Of a stretch of 64,000 bases of DNA, positions 16,019 through 24,662 are shown one piece after another (the first letter of the stretch is position 1; each line of letters begins with the position of its first letter). The notes beneath the pieces were generated by a model. It searched no databases and had not been told where the DNA came from. It was given only the letters and a program-made list of their open reading frames with translations. Origin of the DNA: Trichocoleus sp. FACHB-46 (GTDB lineage Bacteria; Cyanobacteriota; Cyanobacteriia; FACHB-46). The position numbers were made by a program, and so were the translations under genes. The stretch is taken from contig NZ_JACJOD010000033.1 in the NCBI RefSeq assembly GCF_014695385.1, positions 1-64,000 on the forward strand, read 5' to 3'.

Positions 16019-18292
16019 ATGGTATCCCAGGAAGAACTGAAGCTCGCAGTTCCATCTCAGCAATCACCAGCCACTGAGCATGGCGAAGCCTGGTTTCGTA
16101 AGCTAGCCGATAATTTGCCGGGAATGATCTATCAGTTTCGCTTGTCTCCCGATGGGGCGTTTAGCTTTCCCTTTGTGAGCTTGGGCTGTCAAGAATTATT
16201 TGAGCTGGAACCCCATGAAATTCGAGAAAATGGCCTGCGGCTGGTGAGTCTGATTCATCCAGAAGATCTCCCTGGCTTTGACCAATCGGTGGCTCACTCT
16301 GCTCAAACCCTCAACCCCTGGCGCTGGGAAGGACGCTTTTGCTTACCCTCAGGACAAATTAAGTGGATTGAGGCTGCTTCTCGTCCAGAGCGCTACCCGA
16401 ATGGTGATATCGTCTGGGACGGCATGTTGATGGATGTGACTCGTCGTAGACAGGCAGAAGAGGCACAAGATCAGACCCAAGCAGAACTGCAAGCGCAACA
16501 GGAGCTATCCCAGCTCATTCTGAACTCGATGAATGATGGGGTGATTGTGGCTGATGAAGCAGGCAAGTTTTTGGTCTTCAACCCAGCCGCAGAGAAGCTC
16601 TTTGGCAATGGAGCCATGGAGATTGATCAAGCAGATTGGTCGGAGCACTACGGGCTGTTCCTTCCAGACACCGTAACGCCGTTTCCAATAGAAGCCCTGC
16701 CCTTGGTCCGGACACTCCAGGGTGAGGAGCCACAGAATGTCGAGATGTTTATTCGCCATGCTCAAGCACCAGCGGGGCTCTGGTTGCTCATTAGTGGCAA
16801 ACCGCTCAAAGATGCCACAGGCAACTTAAAAGGCGGCATGATTGTCTGTCGCGATGTCAGCGATCGCAAGGCGACTGAAGCCCAACTCCAGGACTATGCA
16901 GAGCGTCAGGCAATGCTCAATCGCTTAGCCACTCAGATCCGTCAGTCCCTGAATTTAGATATCGTGATTGCAACCACGCTTCGAGCCGTTCGGGACTTGC
17001 TAGAGGCTGACCACTGTACCTTTTGCTGGTTCAACCCTGAGGTGGAGCCACCGACTTGGGAAGTCGTCAAGGAATCGAAACGGAAGAGCTATTCCAGCTT
17101 TTTAGGACTTTACCCAGCTGATATCGTTGGTTCGGTAACCCGATTGATTCGCGAACAGCCAGTTATCCAAATTGACACGGTTGCACAGTTTAGTGATCCG
17201 ATTTACCGTTCACGCTTGCGAAGCTTAGGGATCAAATCTGCAATTCTACTGCCGATTCCCACCAACTCGGAGCGTATCGGTTGCTTGGCTTGTTATCATC
17301 TCAGCCAGGCTCATAGCTGGACAGCCAGTGAGATAGAACTTCTGCAAGCTGTAATCGACCAACTGGCGATCGCCCTCAACCAAGCAGAACTGTATCAGCA
17401 GAGCCAAACCAAAGCCCAAGAACTCGCCCAGACTCTGCAAGAACTCCAGCGCACCCAGTCCCAGATGCTCCACAGCGAAAAGATGTCTAGCTTGGGTCAA
17501 TTGGTGGCGGGGGTGGCCCACGAAATCAACAATCCGGTGAACTTCATCTACGGCAATCTCACCCATGCGGAGGACTACACCCAAGATTTGTTGAGGTTGT
17601 TGCATCTGTATCAAAAGCATTACTCCGCACCCCATCCAGAAATTCGAGACGAGGCAGAGACAATAGACCTGGAATTTCTCCAGGCAGACCTACCCAAACT
17701 CCTCACCTCTATGCGAGTAGGAGCGGATCGCATTCAAAAAATTGTTACTTCGCTCCGCACCTTCTCGCGTATGGACGAGGCCGAGATGAAGGAGGTGGAT
17801 ATTCATGAAGGCATTGACAGCACCTTGATGATTTTGCAGAACCGTCTCAAGGCCAAGTCGGATCGCCCGGAAATTCAGGTGATTAAGCAGTACATCAGCC
17901 CGATGAGGGTGGAATGCTACGCTGGGCAACTAAACCAAGTATTTATGAATATCTTGGCGAATGCAATCGATGCTCTAGAGGAAAGTTTTAGCAAACGCAT
18001 CCTCGATAAAGCTCCTACGATTACCATTTGCACAGAACGGGTGAACTGCGAATGGGTGAGAATTGCGATCGCGGACAATGGACCAGGCATACCATTGGAC
18101 GTGCAAAAGCAGCTCTTTGACCCCTTTTTCACCACCAAACCACTGGGGAAGGGCATCGGCATGGGGATGGCAATCAGCCATCAAATTATCATGGAAAAAC
18201 ACAGGGGCAACCTCATCTGCTGCTCTGCTGCGGGTGAAGGAACTGAGTTTATCATCCAAATTCCTAGCGCTCAGTCCGTAGTTAAGCAGTAG
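16019..18292 (+). CDS. PAS-PAS-GAF sensor histidine kinase
   Basis: A 757-residue soluble kinase. PAS1 about 24-150 (ends 'MLMDVTRRRQAEE'), PAS2 about 160-285 (ends 'DVSDRKATE'), GAF about 295-455, coiled coil, HisKA with 'GVAHEINNPVNF' (His501), then HATPase with 'NQVFMNILANAIDAL', 'DNGPGIP' and 'GKGIGMGMAIS'. No membrane segment and no receiver domain. The GAF has no Cys-His bilin motif, so it is not an obvious photoreceptor. The kinase core is a close paralogue of the membrane kinase at 5.2 kb, including the 'YTQ..L.L.HLYQ' linker and 'VDIHEGI' motif. It would phosphorylate a separate regulator such as the one at 11.8 kb. Confidence 0.93.
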   Translation: MVSQEELKLAVPSQQSPATEHGEAWFRKLADNLPGMIYQFRLSPDGAFSFPFVSLGCQELFELEPHEIRENGLRLVSLIHPEDLPGFDQSVAHSAQTLNPWRWEGRFCLPSGQIKWIEAASRPERYPNGDIVWDGMLMDVTRRRQAEEAQDQTQAELQAQQELSQLILNSMNDGVIVADEAGKFLVFNPAAEKLFGNGAMEIDQADWSEHYGLFLPDTVTPFPIEALPLVRTLQGEEPQNVEMFIRHAQAPAGLWLLISGKPLKDATGNLKGGMIVCRDVSDRKATEAQLQDYAERQAMLNRLATQIRQSLNLDIVIATTLRAVRDLLEADHCTFCWFNPEVEPPTWEVVKESKRKSYSSFLGLYPADIVGSVTRLIREQPVIQIDTVAQFSDPIYRSRLRSLGIKSAILLPIPTNSERIGCLACYHLSQAHSWTASEIELLQAVIDQLAIALNQAELYQQSQTKAQELAQTLQELQRTQSQMLHSEKMSSLGQLVAGVAHEINNPVNFIYGNLTHAEDYTQDLLRLLHLYQKHYSAPHPEIRDEAETIDLEFLQADLPKLLTSMRVGADRIQKIVTSLRTFSRMDEAEMKEVDIHEGIDSTLMILQNRLKAKSDRPEIQVIKQYISPMRVECYAGQLNQVFMNILANAIDALEESFSKRILDKAPTITICTERVNCEWVRIAIADNGPGIPLDVQKQLFDPFFTTKPLGKGIGMGMAISHQIIMEKHRGNLICCSAAGEGTEFIIQIPSAQSVVKQ

Positions 18293-18609
18293 AGGGGTAT
18301 GGCAACGATTCGTGTAAAAAAGGGCCATTTGCTCACAACAAGTATAAATGCTTATCGAGATTCCCGATTAATCAGTCAATTTATAGGTTCTAATTAATAG
18401 CTTAATGAAGTCTGCATAGTTGCCAGACACCGCAACTAATCAAACGATTTTGCGTAGTTCTAGATTTTTGGCTCAACGAGAAATCAAGGGTTTCAGACCA
18501 TAACTAAACGGTGATTTAGTTTAAATTCAGCCCCATTGCTGAACATACCCGATCCTGCAACATGTAGAAGGCTGGTCAGGGGATTCTAGAGAGTCTGTCA
18601 ACAACGCCG
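18293..18609. other. intergenic region, no gene seen
   Basis: About 317 bases between the convergent kinase gene and the 1223-residue gene. It is AT-rich, with no supported reading frame, no strong hairpin with a T-tract and no RNA gene that I can recognise. Confidence 0.5.
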
Positions 18610-21600
18610 CTAAAACAGGCTTAGTTGCCCTGTTGGCTCAATAGTGTTTGTAATTTTGCTTTTCCCGGGGCCAGACTTAGCGGACGGTGCGATCGCTTGA
18701 GGCTCGACTTTAGGAGGAGACTTGGAGTTAGCCTCTGGCTCGCGGCCCAATAGCTTGGCATATCCTCGGGTGCCTTCGTTGAAAGTTTGTTTGCAATCCG
18801 GACATGTGGCACTATCGAGTCCAATCACAACTCTTAGATGCTGACAGGGTAGTTGTGACGGCTTAGGCTCTGCTGAGGCGATCGCCTGTTCAGGAACTAC
18901 TTGAGGAGTTGGAACGGGCTGTTGCTCAATCTTTGGTAACTCTTGCGCCGAAGAGGTTGGAGGCTCCTCGTTGGGGTTTATGTCTGGTAGACAAGTAATG
19001 TCGCCTGGGCGAAGAGTTACCTTGGATCGATATCCCATCTGACCAATGTAGGACCAAACCTCACCAAACCGTCGCCAGACTTTCACGATCGGATCTCCAC
19101 TTCCTTCATCCAGATCCTTAACAGTCACTTCAGCAGCTTCGGCAGGGGAAGGGTGAGGGATGAGGGATGAAGGGTGAGAAGTGGGGAGTGAGGAGTGGGG
19201 GCTAAGGGTCGATTGCCAAGCTGTAAAGCACTCAGGGCAGAGTAAGGACCTCCCTTCAGCCTGCCACGGCGTTAAATGCGACGCCAAGTAGTATGCCCCT
19301 TCCAAAGCTCCACATAAGCGAGGCTGCTGTTTAGATAACCCAACGTGCCGTGTAGTAGCCTGACCCGCTTGAATAGGGGGTTTACCCGACTCAATCCATT
19401 GCTTAACCTGGGATACCCGCTGTCCAATGCCACCACTGCCAAAGTGAACACGTGTGGTGGGAAATAGTTCGTTGAGAAAAGTTTCTGCTGATGTTGAGTG
19501 ATCAGCGATCGCTTCTAGATAGTCCTTACCCAAGTCAACATAAATTTCCTGATAAGGGTGCTGAGCCAGCGCTTTAAGGTTAGCTCGAACCTGAAGGCGC
19601 AGGTCGTCTGCCCTGGCTTTAGACATCCGGCGATCGTAATTGGGAATTTTATGGCTGTGAGAGATCAACCCAAACTCTGCTGACAAAATCCAAATAGACA
19701 AGTCTTTAGGTAAGCGATCGCGCTCCTGAAACTTTGCCAACATCTTGTACATGGGTCCCGTGTAGCGGCAAATGGCAGGAATAGGAGCCTCACAATCATC
19801 TTTGGATTGGGAGCAACCAATGATTAGTAACTTGTTTGTTCCTGCCAGAAGTTTTGACCTCCTTGCTTGGTACACCTGAATACAAGCAGAGCAGATACCT
19901 GCTAAGTGACTCAGCCTGAAGCAGGTAGTACTGATGGCATCAGTTGTCTGTTCGCCGCATAGCGCCGTAAAAGGAGTGAGTTGAGCGGCATCGTCATCTT
20001 CAGGGAAGTCTGCTAAATGGTCACCACTAGACAGGTCTGCGGGTATTGGCTGTGGAGGTGGAGGGGGTTCTAAACCTGAATCAACTTGTTCCAGCTCCAG
20101 CTGGCAAGCAAGCACCTGCTCAGCTTTGCTGTTGTCCCACTCTACAGTTACCCACGGCTCCAGCCAATCATTGGGGCGATCGCGATGAGGAGAGAACCAA
20201 CGAACGACACCCGCTCCCTGATTGCACTTGGCAGCACGAGTATCTCGAACGCGATCGCCTACTGAGAGTTCAATCCTTGATGACAAAGTAGAACTAGGCG
20301 AGATCAGTACTGGCAGGAAGCAAAGTGTTTTAGGGACTAAGGCGTCATAGTCACCACGTTGCGCCTTATCCAATATCTGCCCGTGGCACTTCACTGGGTC
20401 ATCCGGGCTCAACATTTCCCCAGCCTCTGCACACCAGCAGGCCTTGCACTTACCCTTCAGCTCTGGCGGTGTTGCTTCATCTGGCGATTGACTGGCATTG
20501 GATATGAGAGCGGCTAGTTTGTGTTGAGCCGCTTCAAATTTCGTGCGATCGCCTTTGAAGATGTTCGACAGCACCGAGCTGTCAGAGTAGCTTGAGTGGG
20601 GAAATAGCAGTTCTTCTGCATGCACCTTTGCATAAATGCCCTGTAGAGTCTCTGGGCAGGTACCAGCCTCCAGATGGTCAGCGATCGCTCTCAGTCCAGC
20701 CTGCACCCGGATCATCCGTTCCGCATAGGCTTCGGGGTGCTGCGCTGGATGCTTGCCCCTGCGACAAACAATGGTTGAGCCAGAAATTATTTTTTGAGTA
20801 ATTTCAATATCACTACTGAGGTTGTCGGCTGCTGAGCGAAGCCTAACAATTTGCTTCTGAACTTTTTCAGATGCCGTTATACGCTTGCCTTTTATCTCCT
20901 GATTAATCTTCCAATTAGAAGGAGCACACTCAACCATCTGAACATCAATACCGGAAGTATCTACCCCAAATTTCCTTAGCTCATCCTCCGTGTACGCCCA
21001 AGCTGCCAAATACACAAACAGCCAAGGGGGCTTGGATGATTCGTCCCGCAAGGACACTGCTACCCCATCAGTAGTGATTATGGTAGTTGCTGTGTCCATT
21101 TCTGACAGTTCTTCCGCTGTCCAGCCCCGCTTATGAGCTTTATTAGGGTCATAGCCAATCCAACAAAATTGAGGTTCACCAACCTTGTATTGACGCTCTT
21201 TCAGAGTGATGGAAGTTTCTAGAGATGTCGCTTTAACCTGGTGGTATTGAGCATCTGAGTAGTCACTGTCAGACTCAAAGATTACTTCCTCTTTGGGTAC
21301 CTCAGCCTCTAGCTCTTCCTGGCAATCTTCATCTCCATACAAATCATTGGTGGCCAAAGAATCCGAAGAAGGTTCAGGAAGAACCTCGCGAATTGCATTT
21401 GACAACACTCGATATTCCCTACTCCCATCGTAGGAAAGCTCGATTCCCAACGAGTGAACCAGCAGAACATCAAACACGATGTCTTCATTTATTTCCCTAG
21501 GTTTAAGCCTGCGATCAAGAGCAGACCGACTCACGGGGATAGTGAAGCAGTGACCTGAGTAGCCTTCTATCGTTCCGTCAAAGGTTGCGTTAAATGTATC

Positions 21601-22281
21601 TTCGCCAAGCACCTCAACAATGACACCACGCTTTCCGAAGTAAAGGCCATCAGCCGTTTGAGCTGAGTAGACAACACATTCTCCAACTTCGCCCTTGACA
21701 CCGCCATTCCATTCCAGCATTTCAGGTAGAAACTCCTTGTGGAGTCGGACGCGATCGCCTGCCTTAACTTGAACCCTATTGACTGGGGGAGTGGAATTTT
21801 CGTGAAGCCTAACTACAATGTTCCAATCCTTGCTGCCAACAAAAGTATCATCACCACTGAAATGGCGCTGCATTCGCGCATGAAAATAGTCTGCTACTTC
21901 CCAGATCGATTCTGAGTCAATGACATAATGCATCCACTTAGAACCAAACGGCGATTCAAAGGTTAAATGGATACCATCTCTAAGATCAGGAGTGAGAACT
22001 CCCCTCCAATTCCCGTCCTGAATTTCTACCTTCTCTAACTCCGATTCAAGCTGTTTCTGCCGTCGCTGCAAAATCTTGATTTTGGTTTTCCCTGATTGTT
22101 GTTGCTCTAACGCTTGGATAGCGCTCTGAATGGTTAGCAAATCAGCATCAGCCAAGGCCTTTTCAAAGTCATTGAAATATCGGCTCTTTACAGGGCCTTC
22201 AATGAGCTTGCACTCATTCCAGTCCCGCTGTCGTTGGTCTTGGCGAGGCTTGAAGAATTCAGGATAAGGGCGATCACTCAT
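18610..22281 (-). CDS. large multidomain protein with DUF6884/YaaA-like domain and C-terminal clamp-binding motif
   Basis: A 1223-residue protein of unknown overall role. The N-terminus is charged with a coiled coil (about 45-85). Several short beta segments of the type 'GDRVRLH...VGECVVY' suggest small barrel domains. A domain at about 813-915 contains 'LLIIGCSQSK', 'YTGPMYKML', 'LSAEFGLI' and 'IPNYDRRM', the pattern of DUF6884 proteins related to YaaA. Cys pairs 'CPECF', 'CSACI' and 'CPDCKQTF' look like zinc ribbons. The last five residues are QLSLF, the consensus beta-sliding-clamp-binding motif, preceded by a long disordered Pro/Ser/Lys linker. This suggests recruitment to replication or repair sites. 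A low-complexity Ser/Pro/His insert lies at about 1027-1046. Its start overlaps the end of the ATP-grasp frame as ATGA. Confidence 0.75.
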   Translation of the reverse strand: MSDRPYPEFFKPRQDQRQRDWNECKLIEGPVKSRYFNDFEKALADADLLTIQSAIQALEQQQSGKTKIKILQRRQKQLESELEKVEIQDGNWRGVLTPDLRDGIHLTFESPFGSKWMHYVIDSESIWEVADYFHARMQRHFSGDDTFVGSKDWNIVVRLHENSTPPVNRVQVKAGDRVRLHKEFLPEMLEWNGGVKGEVGECVVYSAQTADGLYFGKRGVIVEVLGEDTFNATFDGTIEGYSGHCFTIPVSRSALDRRLKPREINEDIVFDVLLVHSLGIELSYDGSREYRVLSNAIREVLPEPSSDSLATNDLYGDEDCQEELEAEVPKEEVIFESDSDYSDAQYHQVKATSLETSITLKERQYKVGEPQFCWIGYDPNKAHKRGWTAEELSEMDTATTIITTDGVAVSLRDESSKPPWLFVYLAAWAYTEDELRKFGVDTSGIDVQMVECAPSNWKINQEIKGKRITASEKVQKQIVRLRSAADNLSSDIEITQKIISGSTIVCRRGKHPAQHPEAYAERMIRVQAGLRAIADHLEAGTCPETLQGIYAKVHAEELLFPHSSYSDSSVLSNIFKGDRTKFEAAQHKLAALISNASQSPDEATPPELKGKCKACWCAEAGEMLSPDDPVKCHGQILDKAQRGDYDALVPKTLCFLPVLISPSSTLSSRIELSVGDRVRDTRAAKCNQGAGVVRWFSPHRDRPNDWLEPWVTVEWDNSKAEQVLACQLELEQVDSGLEPPPPPQPIPADLSSGDHLADFPEDDDAAQLTPFTALCGEQTTDAISTTCFRLSHLAGICSACIQVYQARRSKLLAGTNKLLIIGCSQSKDDCEAPIPAICRYTGPMYKMLAKFQERDRLPKDLSIWILSAEFGLISHSHKIPNYDRRMSKARADDLRLQVRANLKALAQHPYQEIYVDLGKDYLEAIADHSTSAETFLNELFPTTRVHFGSGGIGQRVSQVKQWIESGKPPIQAGQATTRHVGLSKQQPRLCGALEGAYYLASHLTPWQAEGRSLLCPECFTAWQSTLSPHSSLPTSHPSSLIPHPSPAEAAEVTVKDLDEGSGDPIVKVWRRFGEVWSYIGQMGYRSKVTLRPGDITCLPDINPNEEPPTSSAQELPKIEQQPVPTPQVVPEQAIASAEPKPSQLPCQHLRVVIGLDSATCPDCKQTFNEGTRGYAKLLGREPEANSKSPPKVEPQAIAPSAKSGPGKSKITNTIEPTGQLSLF
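19143..19203. repeat. short-tandem-repeat insert inside a coding region
   Basis: Purine-rich, degenerate 7-8 base repeats built from GGGTGAG, GGGATGA and GGGGAGT. They resemble the short tandemly repeated sequences of cyanobacterial genomes and are normally intergenic. Here they stay in frame and encode a Ser/Pro/His-rich stretch in the 1223-residue protein. Confidence 0.6.
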
Positions 22282-22373
22282 AGAGCCTTATTGCTCTCCT
22301 CTGAATTTGGTGTGTAGCGGTAAGATCTTTCGCCCTCCGCCATATCAATGCAGACCCAGCCGCGATCGCGGGT
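22278..22373 (-). pseudogene. detached C-terminal codons of the ATP-grasp-like gene
   Basis: Directly after the TAA at 22374-22376 the same frame stays open for 31 codons. It reads 'TRDRGWVCIDMAEGERSYRY', which looks like the final catalytic segment of an ATP-grasp fold. It ends with a TGA (22278-22280) that overlaps the ATG of the 1223-residue gene as ATGA. The coupling and the sequence both argue that these codons belonged to the upstream gene before a nonsense change. Confidence 0.7.
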
Positions 22374-23000
22374 TTACAACCAATCCACTGACCAGTAACC
22401 GTCCATCACGGCTGCTACTTGCTCACTCAGGTGGGTTAAAGCTGTGAGTGTTTCTGGGGTTTCGTCATTCAGCTCTGCTAGCAGTTCTTGCCAAAGAGGT
22501 TCTTCCGTATGCCCAGCGATCGCGCCTGGAGGCCAGTAGGGCTGGTGGTGTTCTACCTTGCCGTCACGGATGAAATATCGCCGTTCTTTGGTAATAGGTA
22601 GACCATGAAAAGCGTGAAATGCGGGCTCTGTTTTGAGCAACTCACGCACGGCCCAAACACGGGTAGGCAGGCCAAAGAAGTCTACGCAGACTGAGAACTC
22701 AACGAGATCAACAATGTGTTGACCAATGACATTCGAACACGGATGGTCAAGATAACAGGTGCGGAGCCAGTCATGCTTGCCAGACGTATGTCCAGTACGA
22801 AGAAAGCAGGGATACCCTAAGCGATCGCCCGCCGCCTGAATTGCGGAAACGAACTGTGAGAACCCTTCTGGAACCGTGTTTTCTAAAAGCTGATCCAGGT
22901 CAATATCTGTGGTGATGATTTCGGTTTTAGGGACTGGAATCCCTTCAACTTCAAGCTTTGGGAACCAATAGGATAGGCAGCTTTTATTTTCTGTCAGCAT
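22374..23000 (-). CDS. ATP-grasp-like protein, shortened by an in-frame stop
   Basis: A 208-residue protein with the look of the small ATP-grasp enzymes found in phage and bacterial accessory loci. Lys-rich and aromatic N-terminal half, 'YPCFLRTGHTSGKHDW' (about 77-92, nucleotide-binding loop type), 'RVWAVRELL' and, at the end, 'YWSVDW', which usually leads into a last strand carrying metal-binding residues. The frame stops there with TAA, but continues afterwards as a convincing C-terminus (see 22278-22373). A CAA to TAA change is the simplest explanation, and the product is probably inactive. Family assignment is by pattern only and the substrate is unknown. It follows the split small gene by 14 bases and so belongs to the minus-strand string. 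Confidence 0.65.
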   Translation of the reverse strand: MLTENKSCLSYWFPKLEVEGIPVPKTEIITTDIDLDQLLENTVPEGFSQFVSAIQAAGDRLGYPCFLRTGHTSGKHDWLRTCYLDHPCSNVIGQHIVDLVEFSVCVDFFGLPTRVWAVRELLKTEPAFHAFHGLPITKERRYFIRDGKVEHHQPYWPPGAIAGHTEEPLWQELLAELNDETPETLTALTHLSEQVAAVMDGYWSVDWL

Positions 23001-23014
23001 TATGATCGCTTCCG

Positions 23015-23074
23015 CTAAAAGGGCTTGCCGTCATTGGTCAGAGCAATAGTTTGTTGCTCTAGCTGGTCTTGAAA
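23015..23074 (-). pseudogene. 3' part of small gene split by the IsrB element
   Basis: Directly beyond the right end of the IsrB element the frame reads 'FQDQLEQQTIALTNDGKPF' and stops with TAG at 23015-23017, 14 bases before the ATP-grasp-like gene. It joins in frame with the 5' part at 24436-24554: removing the element gives one reading frame of about 60 codons through 'EAALESQ' and 'FQDQLEQ'. The element has no target duplication, as expected for this transposon type. Confidence 0.7.
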
Positions 23075-23075
23075 T

Positions 23076-24221
23076 TCATAATTCCTCCGAGAAACCCCGT
23101 CCTCTTGAGGCAGGGAGGGATAGGAGGGGTGGCTGAGTGGGGTTCGATGCCCCCGAAGCGACCACCCCAGTATTTCGGGCAATCAGCATGACTTTAGATG
23201 CCGCAAACTGCCCTAATCGTTTCCAGTTGCAATCGCTCACTGAAACATGCTTTTGAGTGTCACCACTCACCCAACCGATTGACACTCTGCCAGCCATTTC
23301 CGCTTGGACTAGATCACCTTTGCGGAATCCATGACGGGTCACGGTGCCCCCATATCTGCGACGCACCCCACCTTTAGCAGGCACCATCAAATGCAATTGC
23401 CGCTTTGATATGGGTGGACGGCGAATGACTCGAAATAGCGAGGCGGTGATTTGAACAGAACCCATCCACTGATGTCCATGAGTATTAGCAGTGTGAAATG
23501 ATTCGTACTGAATAAACTCGGAACAAGCTAAGGCCAAACCATCCACAGCATGACTTTCAGGTGATTGAGATGCTTTGGCCTTGGTCTTAACTAGCCCTAG
23601 CTGAGTTCGGAGCTTAGCTGTTTCATAGCCAAGCTGCGTTTTAACGGGAGCCAGCTTTGACAGCCAATCCAGCATCACCCGTTGACCTACCATCACCGGA
23701 GAGAAGGATTTAGAACCCCTTGCCTCCACGTATTCGTAGACAATCTGGCTGACTGGAAAGAGCTTGCACAATTCAGTTACCACTCGCAATTCAAGCTGGC
23801 GATTAGCTCTGACGCTAGCGGGTAATTTACGTTGCTTGCGATTATCAAATCTGACTTGACGATGGGCGCGTTGGGAGTAGGCAACCTTGCGGTTAATTCT
23901 CCGCCCTCTGCGGCCCCGTCGCATCATACGGCGTTGCTCCATCCGGTCTTTGACCGTTTGAAATGGCAATATCAAATGAGCTAGAAACAGAGTCGCTTGG
24001 GCAGATTGCACTCCGATGCCGGAATACAATTTGCCTGGATCGACACCAACGGCAATGGGTTGAGTGTCACGGCCTGATGGCTCCTGAGTCAATTGCACAT
24101 AGAACAAACCCAAGTCAGACCAACGTTTAATGGCTTTGCCACTGGCAAGCCACTTTCTCGCTCTGGCTGGAGTGGTTGGCATGAGCGGTTGATTGTCGTG
24201 AGATATGACTGGAATTCGCAT
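23076..24221 (-). CDS. isrB: IsrB, RNA-guided nickase-type protein (RRXRR/RuvC, no HNH)
   Basis: A 381-residue relative of IscB, the ancestor of Cas9. It has the N-terminal PLMP motif (residues 12-15), RuvC-I Asp61 in 'VGVDPG', an Arg-rich bridge helix (about 98-131), RuvC-II with Glu in 'IVYEYVE' (about 163-166), and RuvC-III 'HAVDG' (His224, Asp227). Only about 60 residues separate RuvC-II and RuvC-III, leaving no room for an HNH nuclease domain. That makes it IsrB rather than IscB; characterised IsrB proteins nick the non-target strand. All RuvC residues are kept. The last 17 residues are encoded by the transposon end. An omega RNA is visible just upstream. Confidence 0.88.
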   Translation of the reverse strand: MRIPVISHDNQPLMPTTPARARKWLASGKAIKRWSDLGLFYVQLTQEPSGRDTQPIAVGVDPGKLYSGIGVQSAQATLFLAHLILPFQTVKDRMEQRRMMRRGRRGRRINRKVAYSQRAHRQVRFDNRKQRKLPASVRANRQLELRVVTELCKLFPVSQIVYEYVEARGSKSFSPVMVGQRVMLDWLSKLAPVKTQLGYETAKLRTQLGLVKTKAKASQSPESHAVDGLALACSEFIQYESFHTANTHGHQWMGSVQITASLFRVIRRPPISKRQLHLMVPAKGGVRRRYGGTVTRHGFRKGDLVQAEMAGRVSIGWVSGDTQKHVSVSDCNWKRLGQFAASKVMLIARNTGVVASGASNPTQPPLLSLPASRGRGFSEEL

Positions 24222-24435
24222 TGGTATAACCCAAATTGCTTTGTTTTAGTCCCTTCGCCCACCGCTAACAGGATGTCTTGGCTTTCCCAACGACTGAACC
24301 AATCAGCCTTAGAAATAATCCGAACTAGGGAGACATTCGGAAGTCTGTACCAGTTAGCGGCTCAATGGGCTATTCAACACTTGCGTCAACCGAATTGGTT
24401 CAGTCAATCCCCGTCCGCTCGCGACGGGGTAGTTG
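24222..24435 (-). ncRNA. omega RNA (HEARO-type) of IsrB
   Basis: The minus-strand sequence before the IsrB start has the structure expected of the HEARO/omega RNA. It holds a 7-bp hairpin CCCCGTC/GACGGGG (24409-24429), a perfect 12-bp long-range helix GACTGAACCAAT/ATTGGTTCAGTC (24292-24303 with 24394-24405), a small stem CCGAA/TTCGG (about 24320-24340), and a conserved-looking purine-rich 3' part running to the start codon. In this class the guide lies at the 5' end, so here it would be copied from host sequence just beyond 24437, inside the split gene. The exact 5' end cannot be set by eye. Confidence 0.75.
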
Positions 24436-24554
24436 AACTGTGACTCAAGGGCAGCTTCTGTACGAATAGGCCAACCTCGCCGTCGATCCAAACTTTGAAC
24501 CCGCTGAACAATATCCGGGAAAGGATAGCGCCCTGAGAGCTTCTCTGGCTTCAA
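24436..24554 (-). pseudogene. 5' part of small gene split by the IsrB element
   Basis: Starts with TTG at 24554 and encodes about 39 residues, including 'RYPFPDIVQRVQSLDRRRGW' and 'RTEAALESQ', before the element begins. The reading frame continues in the 3' part at 23015-23074. An ATG at 24561 is in another frame that closes early and was not chosen. The intact product would be a soluble protein of about 60 residues in the same transcription unit as the ATP-grasp-like gene. Confidence 0.65.
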
Positions 24555-24662
24555 CGCTCATAAATTATTTAATAGCGATATAATTTTTATATAATTTAGC
24601 AGATACAAGCATTGATTTATTGTTTTTATTTGTCATATACTTAAACTTCTTGAAAGCTTTAA
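24555..24662. promoter_or_regulatory. AT-rich spacer, possible promoter for downstream minus-strand genes
   Basis: Very AT-rich, with several TATAAT-like hexamers on the minus strand. It separates the 271-residue gene from the split small gene. It may hold an internal promoter, but no clear -35/-10 pair can be assigned by eye. Confidence 0.3.

Larger units (their letters stand above)
23072..24437 (-). mobile_element. IsrB-carrying transposon (IS200/IS605 superfamily, no TnpA)
   Basis: The element comprises the IsrB gene and the upstream omega RNA. Its ends are inferred from the interrupted host reading frame on both sides (near 23072 and 24437), good to a few bases. The right end forms hairpins that overlap the last codons of the IsrB gene. 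There is no transposase of its own, so it would be moved by a TnpA elsewhere in the genome. Confidence 0.75.
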
